Position numbers and translations under genes: made by a program. Source: Candidatus Cloacimonadota bacterium (GTDB taxonomy: Bacteria > Cloacimonadota > Cloacimonadia > Cloacimonadales > TCS61). From it: DNA of 13,446 nucleotides. The DNA lies in the NCBI GenBank assembly GCA_003647825.1, contig QMNP01000018.1:1-13446 (forward strand). Reading direction: 5' to 3'. Under the pieces are notes generated by a model. It was not told where the DNA came from. It ran no database searches and saw only the letters and a list, made by a program, of their open reading frames with translations. This document shows positions 1 through 7,337 of this stretch, piece by piece; the stretch's first letter is position 1; each line of letters begins with the position of its first letter.

Positions 1-1266
1 CAGAAAGCCAGGGAAGAAGTAGGCAAATACCGCCAGGAATACAACAATGTGCGCGGTAATCTGCTTCCTCAGGTTTCGCTTTCCGGTGGCTATCAGTACA
101 AACATACCAAGCTGCCTGATTCGGCAATACCGCAGATGCCAAGTTTAATGAATGAACTTGATAATACTGCTACACATAACGATAGTACAATTGCCGGATT
201 TATTGATTACGGATTCAGCTCTTTCATCCCGAATCAAAAATCGGATGAGTATTCCTTAGCAGGAACTGTATCTATAAGTCAGGTCATCTTCATGGGTGGC
301 AAACTGATCAACGGTATTAACATTGCAGGAAAACTATATCACTTGCAGGAAAAGAAGTATTTTCTGGATGAACAGAACCTGATCTTCAACACAACTGATC
401 TTTATTACAAAACTAAATTAGCGGCAGAAGTTGCAGAGATTCAAGCTGAAGCTCTGGATTTTGCCAATCTTTATTTTCAACAGGTTTCTGATATGTACGA
501 AGAAGGTTTGGTATCGGAATATGATCTGCTGCGAGCCGAGTTGGAAGTACAGAAATTAGAACCGGATGTTCTGGAAGCAGAGAAGAATTCCAAACTGGCA
601 ATGGAAGGTCTGGCTAATCATCTAAATCTGGAAGAATCAGAATTACTGCTTGTAGATGATATTAACCTGCCGGAAATGGAAGAGATCGATCTGGATAATG
701 CTGTAACTGAGGCTTTACAAAATCGAATGGAAATCGAACTTTCTAAAATCGGAGTAGATGTAAGTAAAGTGATGCTGCGCTACGAGAAAGGGAACTTCCT
801 GCCGAATATCGGGATCACTGCTGATTATACTTATTTTGGTGCAGATGCAGATCAAATAGAAAGTGATGATTGGGGTAGTAGTTATCAGGTTGGAATCGGT
901 TTTTCCATGCCGATTTTTACCGGACTTTCTAATTCTTCCAAGATTAAAAAAGCAAAACATACCCTGAATCAATCCAGGCTGGATCACCGCACATTGCAGG
1001 AAATGATCGAGTTGGATGTGCGCAATTCTTATTGGCAGTGGCAGGCAGATCTGGAAAAAGTTAACGTTCAAACCAGAAACGTGGAACTTGCTACAAAAGG
1101 TTTGGAAATTGCCAATGCCCGTTATGAAAACCAGGTTTCCAATCAGTTGGAAATAATCGATGCACAACTACAACTGAAAGTTGCTAAACTTAGTTTTATG
1201 AATGCCAAATATGCTGCTGTAATTTCATATACAAAATTACGAAAAGCAATGGGTAGAGAATTATAA
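1..1266 (+). CDS. TolC-family outer-membrane efflux channel, 5' end missing
   Basis: The frame is open from base 1, so the gene begins upstream; the GTG at 49 is an internal valine, not a start. The visible 421 residues fit an outer-membrane factor of the TolC/OEP family, with two OEP halves rich in amphipathic helix. The first half opens with a helix leading into NLLPQVSLSGGYQYK, the usual turn into the first beta strands. The second half shows the same plan at about residues 255-315 (LPNIGITADYTYFG, then GIGFSMPIFTGLSNSSKI), and the protein ends in long helices and KLRKAMGREL. The signal peptide and a few dozen N-terminal residues are presumably missing. As a trimer it would form the outer-membrane and periplasmic duct for the adaptor and RND pump downstream in the same orientation. 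The substrate cannot be read from sequence. Confidence 0.93.
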   Translation, partial: QKAREEVGKYRQEYNNVRGNLLPQVSLSGGYQYKHTKLPDSAIPQMPSLMNELDNTATHNDSTIAGFIDYGFSSFIPNQKSDEYSLAGTVSISQVIFMGGKLINGINIAGKLYHLQEKKYFLDEQNLIFNTTDLYYKTKLAAEVAEIQAEALDFANLYFQQVSDMYEEGLVSEYDLLRAELEVQKLEPDVLEAEKNSKLAMEGLANHLNLEESELLLVDDINLPEMEEIDLDNAVTEALQNRMEIELSKIGVDVSKVMLRYEKGNFLPNIGITADYTYFGADADQIESDDWGSSYQVGIGFSMPIFTGLSNSSKIKKAKHTLNQSRLDHRTLQEMIELDVRNSYWQWQADLEKVNVQTRNVELATKGLEIANARYENQVSNQLEIIDAQLQLKVAKLSFMNAKYAAVISYTKLRKAMGREL

Positions 1267-1314
1267 AATGAAGATTAATTACGTCTTTCTGAAGAATTCT
1301 ACTTGCTTTTCCCT

Positions 1315-1344
1315 CGAAGAATCCACTTCTATACAGACTCTTCG
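1315..1344. repeat. Imperfect hairpin between channel and adaptor genes
   Basis: Nine-base arms at 1315-1323 (CGAAGAATC) and 1336-1344 (GACTCTTCG) pair with one mismatch around a 12-base loop. It lies in the 139-bp gap after the channel stop codon. No T-run follows, so a classical terminator is unlikely. It may be an mRNA-processing or stability hairpin, or a decayed repeat. The rest of the gap shows nothing except the adaptor's ribosome binding site, GGAGA at 1396-1400. Confidence 0.35.
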
Positions 1345-1405
1345 TCGAATACCTTTGTATGAGTACCTCAGAGAGACAAATAAAAAAGTTTAAACGGAGA
1401 TAATA

Positions 1406-2440
1406 ATGAAATCAAAATTAATGATCTTATTTGTAATAACAACATTACTTTTTCTGGGTTGTTCCCGCCAGGAAAAAGCTGAATCTAAAAATATGGAACA
1501 GATCTATAAAGAAGAAGGAATTCCAGTGGAAGTGCAGGTAATGCAGCCCCAAACATTCATCAAAGAATTATCCTATAATGCCAATCTCAGTGGTATCCGT
1601 CAATCAGCAGCAGCAGCCATGATCGGCGGCAGAATTGAAAAAGTGCACGTAAAAGTAGGTGATTATGTGGAAAAAGGACAGGTTATGTTTGAATTCCCTG
1701 AAGATGCTCCTGCCGGACAACTTGTACAGGCACAATCCGCTTATGAAATGATAGAAGCAACCTACAACAGGATGAAAAATCTGTATGCCAAAGGCGGCAT
1801 TTCCAAACAGGATCTGGAAAGTGTGGAAACACAGTATAAAGTTGCTGAAGCTAATCTGGATGCTGTACTGCAGATGCTGAAAGTGCGTGCTCCTATTGAT
1901 GGTTATGTAATTTCCGTCAACGTACGAGAAACAGATGGCGTTCACGCTGAAGACGTACTGGCTTTCGTCTCTCAGACAAACAGGATGAAAGCTCGCATTT
2001 GGGCTACAGAAGATGAGGTTTGTCAGATCAATAAAAGGCAGAAAGCAACAGCAACCTGGAATAACATAACTTTAACTGGTATAGTAACCGAAGTAGCAAT
2101 TGCCATGGATCGCGGTCATAATGCTTTTGCTGTAAATCTGGAATTTAATAATATCCAAAACCTTTGTAAAAGTGGTGTAACAGGGAAAATTTCCATCCAG
2201 ACTTACGTAAACAAAGAAGCACTACTGGTAGCAAGAGCCAATGTAAAAAAAGATGCAAACGGTTTTTATGTTTATACAATGAACGGTGATAATGCCAATA
2301 AAACTTATGTAACAACAGGACAGGAAAACGGCAGCTTTGAGATTGTAGATGGCCTTGAAGTGGGAGATAAAGTTATCGTTAAAGGATTGAATCTTGTGTC
2401 TGATGGTGTGAAAGTGAAAATCGTAGCCAATGGTCAATAA
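1406..2440 (+). CDS. RND efflux membrane-fusion (HlyD/AcrA-type) lipoprotein
   Basis: This 344-residue periplasmic adaptor bridges the inner-membrane pump and the outer-membrane channel. The start is supported by GGAGA five bases before ATG. Residues 1-19 form a lipoprotein signal ending in LLFLGC, with Cys19 the likely lipidated residue. The first half of the lipoyl/barrel-sandwich domain is at about 72-97 (GGRIEKVHVKVGDYVEKGQ). A short alpha-hairpin follows at about 104-157, then the second lipoyl half at 159-190 (VRAPIDGYVISVNV), a beta-barrel at about 191-265, and a membrane-proximal domain at about 270-340 with the usual EIVDGLEVGDKVIVKGL ending. The length is normal for a short-hairpin adaptor. 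It sits between the channel and pump genes, the standard arrangement for a tripartite exporter. Family assignment is secure; the substrate is unknown. Confidence 0.95.
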   Translation: MKSKLMILFVITTLLFLGCSRQEKAESKNMEQIYKEEGIPVEVQVMQPQTFIKELSYNANLSGIRQSAAAAMIGGRIEKVHVKVGDYVEKGQVMFEFPEDAPAGQLVQAQSAYEMIEATYNRMKNLYAKGGISKQDLESVETQYKVAEANLDAVLQMLKVRAPIDGYVISVNVRETDGVHAEDVLAFVSQTNRMKARIWATEDEVCQINKRQKATATWNNITLTGIVTEVAIAMDRGHNAFAVNLEFNNIQNLCKSGVTGKISIQTYVNKEALLVARANVKKDANGFYVYTMNGDNANKTYVTTGQENGSFEIVDGLEVGDKVIVKGLNLVSDGVKVKIVANGQ

Positions 2441-2497
2441 CCTTTGGTTGTAAGCACTTTTCGCTTTGATCTATGCAATATATAAGTGATTAATAAC

Positions 2498-2563
2498 TGT
2501 CATGGTGAGCGGAGTCGAACCATAATGATGGACAATAATCCTTCGACTACGCTCAGGATGACA
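2498..2563. repeat. Inverted pair of a dispersed palindromic repeat
   Basis: The left arm (2498-2522) begins TGTCATGGTGAGCGGAGTC and the right arm (2540-2563) ends CTACGCTCAGGATGACA. By hand alignment, 19 of 24 positions are complementary across a 17-base spacer; two of the mismatched places are GG against CC swaps. A shorter related copy lies at 10149-10172. I recall sequences like TGTCATCCTGAGC...TCGAAGG as common interspersed repeats in several bacterial phyla, but could not search. It lies in the 219-bp gap between adaptor and pump genes, where it could fold in the transcript and alter the relative expression of the two genes. Confidence 0.75.
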
Positions 2564-2610
2564 AAAATAAAGAAATTGCTGTCAGCTTATTCAGCTAAGA
2601 ATCAGACAAT

Positions 2611-2642
2611 CTAAAGTCTGAACTCTAATCTCTAAAGCCTGA
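2611..2642 (+). repeat. Short imperfect direct repeat before the RND gene
   Basis: CTAAAGTCTGA (2611-2621) recurs as CTAAAGCCTGA (2632-2642) with one change, 21 bases apart. The second copy ends eight bases before the Shine-Dalgarno GGAGA (2650-2654) of the RND gene. It may be a chance duplication or a small regulatory site; nothing else supports a function. Confidence 0.25.
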
Positions 2643-2659
2643 CATTTACGGAGAAAATT

Positions 2660-5600
2660 ATGTTTTTATCAAAAGTATCAATAAACAAACCGGTCATGAT
2701 CACGATGGTGCTGGCAGTATTCATTGTGTTTGGAGCGATGGCTTACATGGGATTATCACTGAATCTTATGCCGCAAGCGGACATACCCTTTGTCACGATC
2801 CAAACAGTATATGCTGGTGCAGGACCAAATGAAGTAGAAAATCTGATCAGTAAAAAGATTGAAGATGCGGTATCGACGATAAGTAAAATTGACTATATGG
2901 AATCATATTCCATGGATAATGTTTCTATCTTAATAATCGCCTTTGAATTGGGAAAAGATATCGATATAGCGGTTGCGGAAGTAAAGCAGAAAGTAGATTC
3001 CATCACCCGAGAGCTGCCTTCCGATGCGGATAAATCTAGTGTTAATAAAATAAATTTTTCTGCTTTTCCAATAATGGAGCTTATCCTTACCGGAAATCTG
3101 GATGGTCGTGAATTGTATGAAATTGCTGATAAACAGCTGAAAGACAGATTATCTCAGATCGAAGGTGTAGCCAGCGTCGATATTACCGGCGGACAAAAAC
3201 GGGAAATTCAAGTGAAACTGGATGACCGAACTGTATATCAGAATATGATCTCACTTCCTCAACTCACCCAGATTCTTTCTGCCCATAATATGAATATGCC
3301 CGGTGGTCAATTTCAGCAAAAAGACCAGGAATATTCAGTACGTTTGGAAGGCGAACTGGCTTCTCTTGAAGAATTGAAAGATCTGGAAATTCCAACTGCC
3401 TTTGGTGTAAAAAAATTGCACCAGATCGCAGATGTGAAAGATAGTGGAGAAGAAATACGCAAACGTTCAATCTTCTTTAATAACACAAATAAGGAAAGAA
3501 AAGAAAACGTGGTTCAGCTCTCTATCGTTAAAACATCGGACGGAAATCCTGTAAGTGTTGCTGAGAAAGTAAGAAAAGAAATAGAGAAGATCAAACCTTT
3601 ACTGCCGCAAGGCACTGAACTTGAAATCGTAAGTGATGATTCAGACTTCATCCGCAGCTCCGTGAACGACACTCTCAGTAATGTTTTCCTGGGGATTCTA
3701 TTTACGGGTATTGTGCTCTTGTTCTTCCTGCACGATCTGCGATCTACACTTATTGTGGCTATTGCAATGCCAAGTTCTATCATCTCAACTTTCATGGTGA
3801 TGCAATGGATGGGGTTCAGCCTTAATATTCTTTCTTTGATGGGATTATCAACCTCGGTGGGAATTCTGGTTACCAATTCTGTTGTAGTGCTGGAAAACAT
3901 CTTCCGTCATAAGGAAATGGGCCACGGCCGCCGTGTTGCTGCAGATCAGGGAACAGCAGAGATCACAGTAGCAGTTATGGCTTCCACTCTTACCAATATT
4001 GTGGTTTTCGTACCATTAGCTATGATGAATACAATGATTGGTCAGTTCCTGCGGGAATTTGCCCTCACTGTTGCCATTGCTACGGTTTTTTCGCTGATCA
4101 TTTCCTTTACCCTCACACCAATGCTGGCCTCGCTCCTCATTCCAGAGAAGCAGAAGAAAAATAAATTGGGTGAAGCTCTGGAAGCGATGTTCCATCGTTG
4201 GGAAGCTGGTTATCGCAAAACTTTGTCCATTGTTCTTAAAAATAAAGGTGTTTCGATCGTAACTACAATTCTGGCTTTCGTCATTTTTATTGGAAGTATG
4301 AATATCTTCGGTTCAAAATTGGGTTTCGAGCTTTTTCCCAGTTCTGATGAAGGTAAGATCAATATAAATTTTGAATTACCGGTAGGTTACAACTTGGAAG
4401 AAACTGCTGAAAAATATAATGAAATCGAAGGAATTATTTCTCAACATCCGGAAGTGAAGCAAATCCTTACCAGTTTGGGAAGTCAGGGTAGAATTGATGA
4501 ATCTGTAAATCTTGCCTTAATGAGTGTAACTTTGGTGGATATTGAAGAGCGAGATATTTCTACTGATGAAATGGTTAGTAATCTGATTTCGGAATTATCG
4601 CTGGTTACAAATGCTAAGATCAAAGTATCTCCTCAATCATCCATGGGTGGCGGTGATGCTCCAGTTGAATTCTATTTAAAAGGTACAAATATGGATCAAC
4701 TTACGGAGATAACTGAACAATTTTTGACAGAAGCGAAAGAGATCAACGGCCTTATCAACTTTGACAGTAACTTAAAATCCGGTAAACCGGAAATAACTTT
4801 GGTTCCTCATAGAGATAAACTGGCAAATGCCGGACTCACCATTTATGATCTGGCACTTACCTTGCGATCATCCGTGGAAGGATTAAATGCTGCATCTTAT
4901 CGTGAAAATGGGGAAGAATATGATATGATCATTTCTCTGAAGGATGAATCGGTTGATTCTCCTGAAGAAGTGAAAAATATTCCTGTGGTCAGCCGGACAG
5001 GTGTATATAGATTATCTCAACTGGCAGATGTTCAATTTACCAGTGGAACCACAATGATCGTGCATCGTGATAAAATAAAGTCTGCCAAATTCACCGGTGA
5101 TATTGCAGCTGGAGCAGTTCTGGGTAACATTGTAAATGACTTGCGTGCTCTACAGGAAGGTTTTGACCTACCGGAAGGATTTAGCTTTAGCTGGGGTGGA
5201 ACCAGTGAAATGATGGAAGAAAACAATCGGGAAATGGGGAAAGCATTCATGATAGCGATCCTGCTTACATACATGTTGTTGGCTGCTATCCTGGAAAGTT
5301 TTACCAAACCTGCATTGATTTTGATGACAATGCCTTTGGCCATGATCGGGGTAGTGATAAGTCTTTATATAACCGGTCAGAATATTGGTATGATGGTAAT
5401 GATGGGGATCATTATGCTGTTGGGAATTGTTGTGAATGCGGCCATTTTGATAATGGACTACACGCAGCAATTACGTGAACAGGGAAAAACAACTAAAGAG
5501 GCATTATTGGAAGCCGGTCCTACCAAACTGAAACCAATCCTTATGAGCGGTATTGCCATTATTTTTGGAATGCTGCCGATGGCATTGGGAATTGGAGAAG

Positions 5601-5740
5601 CAGGTGCCGAGATGCGTCAACCACTTGGTATTGTAAGTATTGGCGGGATTATTATTTCTACTTTTATGACGCTTTACGTGATCCCGGCAATGTATTACTT
5701 TACTACTAAACGCAATGTGAAGCATGTAGAAAAAGTTTAA
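2660..5740 (+). CDS. RND-superfamily efflux permease lacking the canonical proton-relay residues
   Basis: This is a full-length (1026 aa) inner-membrane pump of the AcrB/HAE type. GGAGA at 2650-2654 fixes the ATG. Twelve membrane segments can be placed: TM1 about 11-33, TM2-TM6 about 340-494, TM7 about 531-549 and TM8-TM12 about 863-1014. Two large periplasmic loops (about 34-338 and 555-860) carry the porter and docking domains, with family landmarks LMPQADIPFV, GFELFPSSDEG and LPMALGIGEAGAEMRQPLG. It should work as a trimer with the adaptor and channel upstream. By hand alignment to AcrB, the TM4 motif LVDDAIVVVEN reads LVTNSVVVLEN here, so Asp407 and Asp408 become Thr405 and Asn406. Lys940 becomes Asn926, Arg971 becomes Lys956 and Thr978 becomes Ser963. 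Many non-proteobacterial pumps keep one TM4 aspartate (VDNS); this one keeps none. The frame is uninterrupted, so it looks functional. Family certain; ion coupling and substrate unknown. Confidence 0.96.
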   Translation: MFLSKVSINKPVMITMVLAVFIVFGAMAYMGLSLNLMPQADIPFVTIQTVYAGAGPNEVENLISKKIEDAVSTISKIDYMESYSMDNVSILIIAFELGKDIDIAVAEVKQKVDSITRELPSDADKSSVNKINFSAFPIMELILTGNLDGRELYEIADKQLKDRLSQIEGVASVDITGGQKREIQVKLDDRTVYQNMISLPQLTQILSAHNMNMPGGQFQQKDQEYSVRLEGELASLEELKDLEIPTAFGVKKLHQIADVKDSGEEIRKRSIFFNNTNKERKENVVQLSIVKTSDGNPVSVAEKVRKEIEKIKPLLPQGTELEIVSDDSDFIRSSVNDTLSNVFLGILFTGIVLLFFLHDLRSTLIVAIAMPSSIISTFMVMQWMGFSLNILSLMGLSTSVGILVTNSVVVLENIFRHKEMGHGRRVAADQGTAEITVAVMASTLTNIVVFVPLAMMNTMIGQFLREFALTVAIATVFSLIISFTLTPMLASLLIPEKQKKNKLGEALEAMFHRWEAGYRKTLSIVLKNKGVSIVTTILAFVIFIGSMNIFGSKLGFELFPSSDEGKININFELPVGYNLEETAEKYNEIEGIISQHPEVKQILTSLGSQGRIDESVNLALMSVTLVDIEERDISTDEMVSNLISELSLVTNAKIKVSPQSSMGGGDAPVEFYLKGTNMDQLTEITEQFLTEAKEINGLINFDSNLKSGKPEITLVPHRDKLANAGLTIYDLALTLRSSVEGLNAASYRENGEEYDMIISLKDESVDSPEEVKNIPVVSRTGVYRLSQLADVQFTSGTTMIVHRDKIKSAKFTGDIAAGAVLGNIVNDLRALQEGFDLPEGFSFSWGGTSEMMEENNREMGKAFMIAILLTYMLLAAILESFTKPALILMTMPLAMIGVVISLYITGQNIGMMVMMGIIMLLGIVVNAAILIMDYTQQLREQGKTTKEALLEAGPTKLKPILMSGIAIIFGMLPMALGIGEAGAEMRQPLGIVSIGGIIISTFMTLYVIPAMYYFTTKRNVKHVEKV

Positions 5741-5762
5741 GGTTTATCAACCTCATCCCAAG

Positions 5763-5786
5763 CCCTTCTCCTATCGAGGAGAAGGG
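5763..5786. repeat. Perfect 10-bp hairpin just after the RND gene
   Basis: CCCTTCTCCT (5763-5772) and AGGAGAAGGG (5777-5786) are perfectly complementary around the loop ATCG, 22 bases after the RND stop codon. No T-run follows. With the preceding CTCATCCCAA it resembles a widespread interspersed palindrome that I recall from several bacterial genomes. It could protect the 3' end of the efflux mRNA or act together with the terminator-like palindrome downstream. Confidence 0.7.
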
Positions 5787-5792
5787 AGTTAA

Positions 5793-5922
5793 TCTCGTTC
5801 CCAAACTCCGGTTCAATCTCGTTCCCAAGTTTGTCTGAGCTCTTCTCGTTCCCAAACTCCGGTTTGGGAACGTTTCTTTTTCTCAAAACTTTGATTTCTT
5901 GTTCCCAAAAGCTCTCTTTGGG
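5793..5922. repeat. Cluster of GTTCCCAAA-type palindromic repeats
   Basis: Four copies of the core GTTCCCAA occur in about 130 bp. One at 5793-5812 continues ACTCCGGTT but lacks the second arm. One at 5817-5830 diverges after CCCAAG. One at 5847-5872 is a complete palindrome. The fourth, at 5901-5922, has a shortened stem (CCCAAA/TTTGGG). Copies 1 and 3 share TCTCGTTCCCAAACTCCGGT. Partial and complete copies side by side suggest repeated insertion or slippage. The pattern is like REP elements moved by REP-associated tyrosine transposases, but no such gene is in the window. Read on the minus strand, these repeats create a meaningless open frame with recurring FGNE. Confidence 0.85.
5847..5884 (+). 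terminator. Probable intrinsic terminator of the efflux locus
   Basis: CGTTCCCAAA (5847-5856) pairs perfectly with TTTGGGAACG (5863-5872) around the loop CTCCGG, and TTTCTTTTTCTC follows immediately. This is the strongest terminator-like structure on the plus strand after the RND gene. It is also the complete member of the repeat cluster, so the repeat appears to supply the terminator. Termination itself is inferred. Confidence 0.6.
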
Positions 5923-5993
5923 CAGGGAAAATCCTGAAAGACCGGATTTTGCTTCAATTACAGTTGCCAATCAGGGGAACTGCATAATTCAGA

Positions 5994-6019
5994 CATAGCA
6001 TGGTAGGAGCTATGCTATG
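5994..6019. repeat. Eight-bp inverted repeat CATAGCAT/ATGCTATG
   Basis: CATAGCAT (5994-6001) and ATGCTATG (6012-6019) are perfectly complementary around a 10-base loop, GGTAGGAGCT. It is not followed by a T-run and has no similarity to the GTTCCCAAA repeats. It may be another interspersed palindrome, a protein-binding dyad, or an RNA hairpin upstream of the M42 gene. Confidence 0.45.
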
Positions 6020-6081
6020 AGGATATTGAATATTTTCCCCTTGACGTTTGCATGCGTTTCAAAATCAATCAATTAAAAAAC

Positions 6082-6117
6082 TTTTGCATAATAGGGTGTT
6101 TAAACAGGAAAGCAAAA
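6082..6117. promoter_or_regulatory. Possible promoter/operator region upstream of the M42 gene
   Basis: TTTTGC (6082-6087) and GCAAAA (6112-6117) form an inverted pair enclosing the perfect 10-base palindrome TGTTTAAACA (6097-6106). CATAAT at 6087-6092 could be a -10 element, but no good -35 lies at the right distance, and a TTGACG at 6041-6046 is too far upstream. A symmetric site near a possible start point could be an operator. The evidence is weak and the arms are short and AT-rich. Confidence 0.25.
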
Positions 6118-6123
6118 ATCCCA

Positions 6124-6237
6124 GTCTTTGCGAGTTGGCTTCTTGCTGCAACCTGCGAAGCAATTTCTGTAAAAATTAGTTGATTAGAAATATGGATTGC
6201 TTCAGTAGATTCATTCTGTAAGATGCTTCGCAAAGAC
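6124..6237. mobile_element. Putative MITE-like element with nested inverted repeats, 114 bp
   Basis: Perfect 10-base terminal inverted repeats, GTCTTTGCGA (6124-6133) and TCGCAAAGAC (6228-6237), bound the element. A second inverted pair lies inside: GAAGCAAT (6157-6164) and ATTGCTTC (6196-6203). It is non-coding and short, as expected for a miniature inverted-repeat element mobilised from elsewhere. The combination of TTTGCGAG and GAAGCAAT resembles a very common interspersed repeat I recall from many bacterial genomes (TTGCGAGG...GAAGCAATC). I see no convincing target-site duplication. It ends 32 bp before the M42 start codon, so it may have displaced or supplied that gene's upstream region. 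Confidence 0.6.
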
Positions 6238-6269
6238 AATAGGTAATATGCAGAAAAAAGAGGTAGAAA

Positions 6270-7337
6270 ATGGATAGAATCGAACTAATGAAAAAACTTA
6301 CACTTACACCTGGAATCTCTGGTCATGAACATAAAATTGCAAAAATAATGCAGGAAGAATTAGGAAGCATATCAGAATTTTCCAAAGATAATATGGGGTC
6401 CTGTACTTTTGAATTGAATGGAACCAGCGACAAACCAAAGATTATGTTCGTAGCCCACATGGATGAGATCGGATTTATCGTGGCAGATATTCTTCCCAAT
6501 GGATTTATAAAAATGCAGAATATTGGTGGCTGGAATCCTAATACTTTGCTTTCCTCACCCATGGAAATCATTAACTCCAAAGGTGAAAAATTTCCCGGCA
6601 TTATTGGAGCTATTCCAGTGCATTTCCTAAAAAATAGACAAGATTCCAAACCTGAATTGGAAAATATATTTCTGGACATTGGTGCAGATAGCAAAGAAGA
6701 AGTAGAAAAAGAATTTGGTATCCAATTAGGTGATGCAATCATTCCAATTCCTCATTATCATTATGTCGAACAAAAACGCAAAATGATGAGTAAAGCTTTT
6801 GATGACAGAGCCGGTGTGGCAGCTGTAATCGAGATCGGCAAAATTACTTCTGAAATGGAACATCCAAATAAAGTATATTGTGTGGGAAGTGTACAGGAAG
6901 AGGTTGGCACTCGCGGTGCGATGACACTGGCAAATTATACTGATGCAGATGTTTGTTTTGTATTGGAAGGAGCTCCTGCAGATGATATTCCCGGAATTCC
7001 ATTTACTTCACAAACTGGAGTTGGCAAAGGCGCACATGTTCGTGTTTTCGATCCTACAATGATTGTGAATCCTAAACTGAAAAATTTCGTTGCAGAACTT
7101 GCTGAGAAGAACGATATTAAAATCCAGTTAACTGTTCGTAAAGGCGGTGGAACCGACGGACGCCAGATGCATACAGCACAACGTGGAATTCCCACAATTG
7201 TTCTGGGTATCCCTGTGCGTTATGCTCACAGTCACAATTGCATCAGCAGCATGAACGATTTTGATGAATTGATTAAATTACTTACTGCGATTGTTCAGAA
7301 TTTGGATGAGGAGAAGTTGGGAGAGATATTGGGTTGA
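6270..7337 (+). CDS. M42-family (FrvX/TET-like) metallo-aminopeptidase
   Basis: This 355-residue cytoplasmic peptidase belongs to the M42 glutamyl-aminopeptidase/endoglucanase family, whose members assemble as large tetrahedral complexes and trim short peptides. The start is set by AGAGG (6259-6263) six bases before ATG. The two-metal site is visible in order: VAHMDEIG with His63 and Asp65, FDDRAG with Asp178/Asp179, QEEVGTRG with catalytic Glu210 and ligand Glu211, LEGAPADDIPG with Glu233, and AHSHN with His320. A Glu at the fourth site rather than Asp is, as I recall, seen in part of the family. KGGGTDGRQMHTAQRG near residue 300 is also a family hallmark. The length is typical. It stands alone between a repeat-rich spacer and a convergent operon. 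It would fit peptide or amino-acid catabolism, although exact specificity is not readable and older annotations calling relatives cellulases are misleading. Confidence 0.95.
   Translation: MDRIELMKKLTLTPGISGHEHKIAKIMQEELGSISEFSKDNMGSCTFELNGTSDKPKIMFVAHMDEIGFIVADILPNGFIKMQNIGGWNPNTLLSSPMEIINSKGEKFPGIIGAIPVHFLKNRQDSKPELENIFLDIGADSKEEVEKEFGIQLGDAIIPIPHYHYVEQKRKMMSKAFDDRAGVAAVIEIGKITSEMEHPNKVYCVGSVQEEVGTRGAMTLANYTDADVCFVLEGAPADDIPGIPFTSQTGVGKGAHVRVFDPTMIVNPKLKNFVAELAEKNDIKIQLTVRKGGGTDGRQMHTAQRGIPTIVLGIPVRYAHSHNCISSMNDFDELIKLLTAIVQNLDEEKLGEILG

Noticed and set aside
715..1167. Minus-strand 150-codon open frame inside the channel gene
   Set aside because: It lies wholly antisense to a well-supported gene and shows no recognisable motif. 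The same applies to the other frames antisense to the efflux, radical SAM and dap genes.
49..1266. GTG at 49 as the start of the outer-membrane channel gene
   Set aside because: The frame is open from base 1 with family-typical sequence before the GTG, there is no ribosome binding site, and starting there would remove the signal peptide.
2660..5740. RND gene as a pseudogene because relay residues are missing
   Set aside because: The 1026-codon frame is intact, other family landmarks are kept, and partner genes are present; substitution of the relay residues alone does not indicate decay.
5737..5970. Minus-strand open frame of 77 codons in the repeat-rich spacer
   Set aside because: Its recurring FGNE segments and the LLLDRRRAWDEV end are direct translations of the palindromic repeats. 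It has no ribosome binding site of note and overlaps the RND stop codon, so it is a repeat artefact.
5763..6237. CRISPR array
   Set aside because: The repeats differ in sequence, spacing is irregular (about 24, 27 and 53 bp between GTTCCCAA copies), and there are no cas genes; they are interspersed palindromes.
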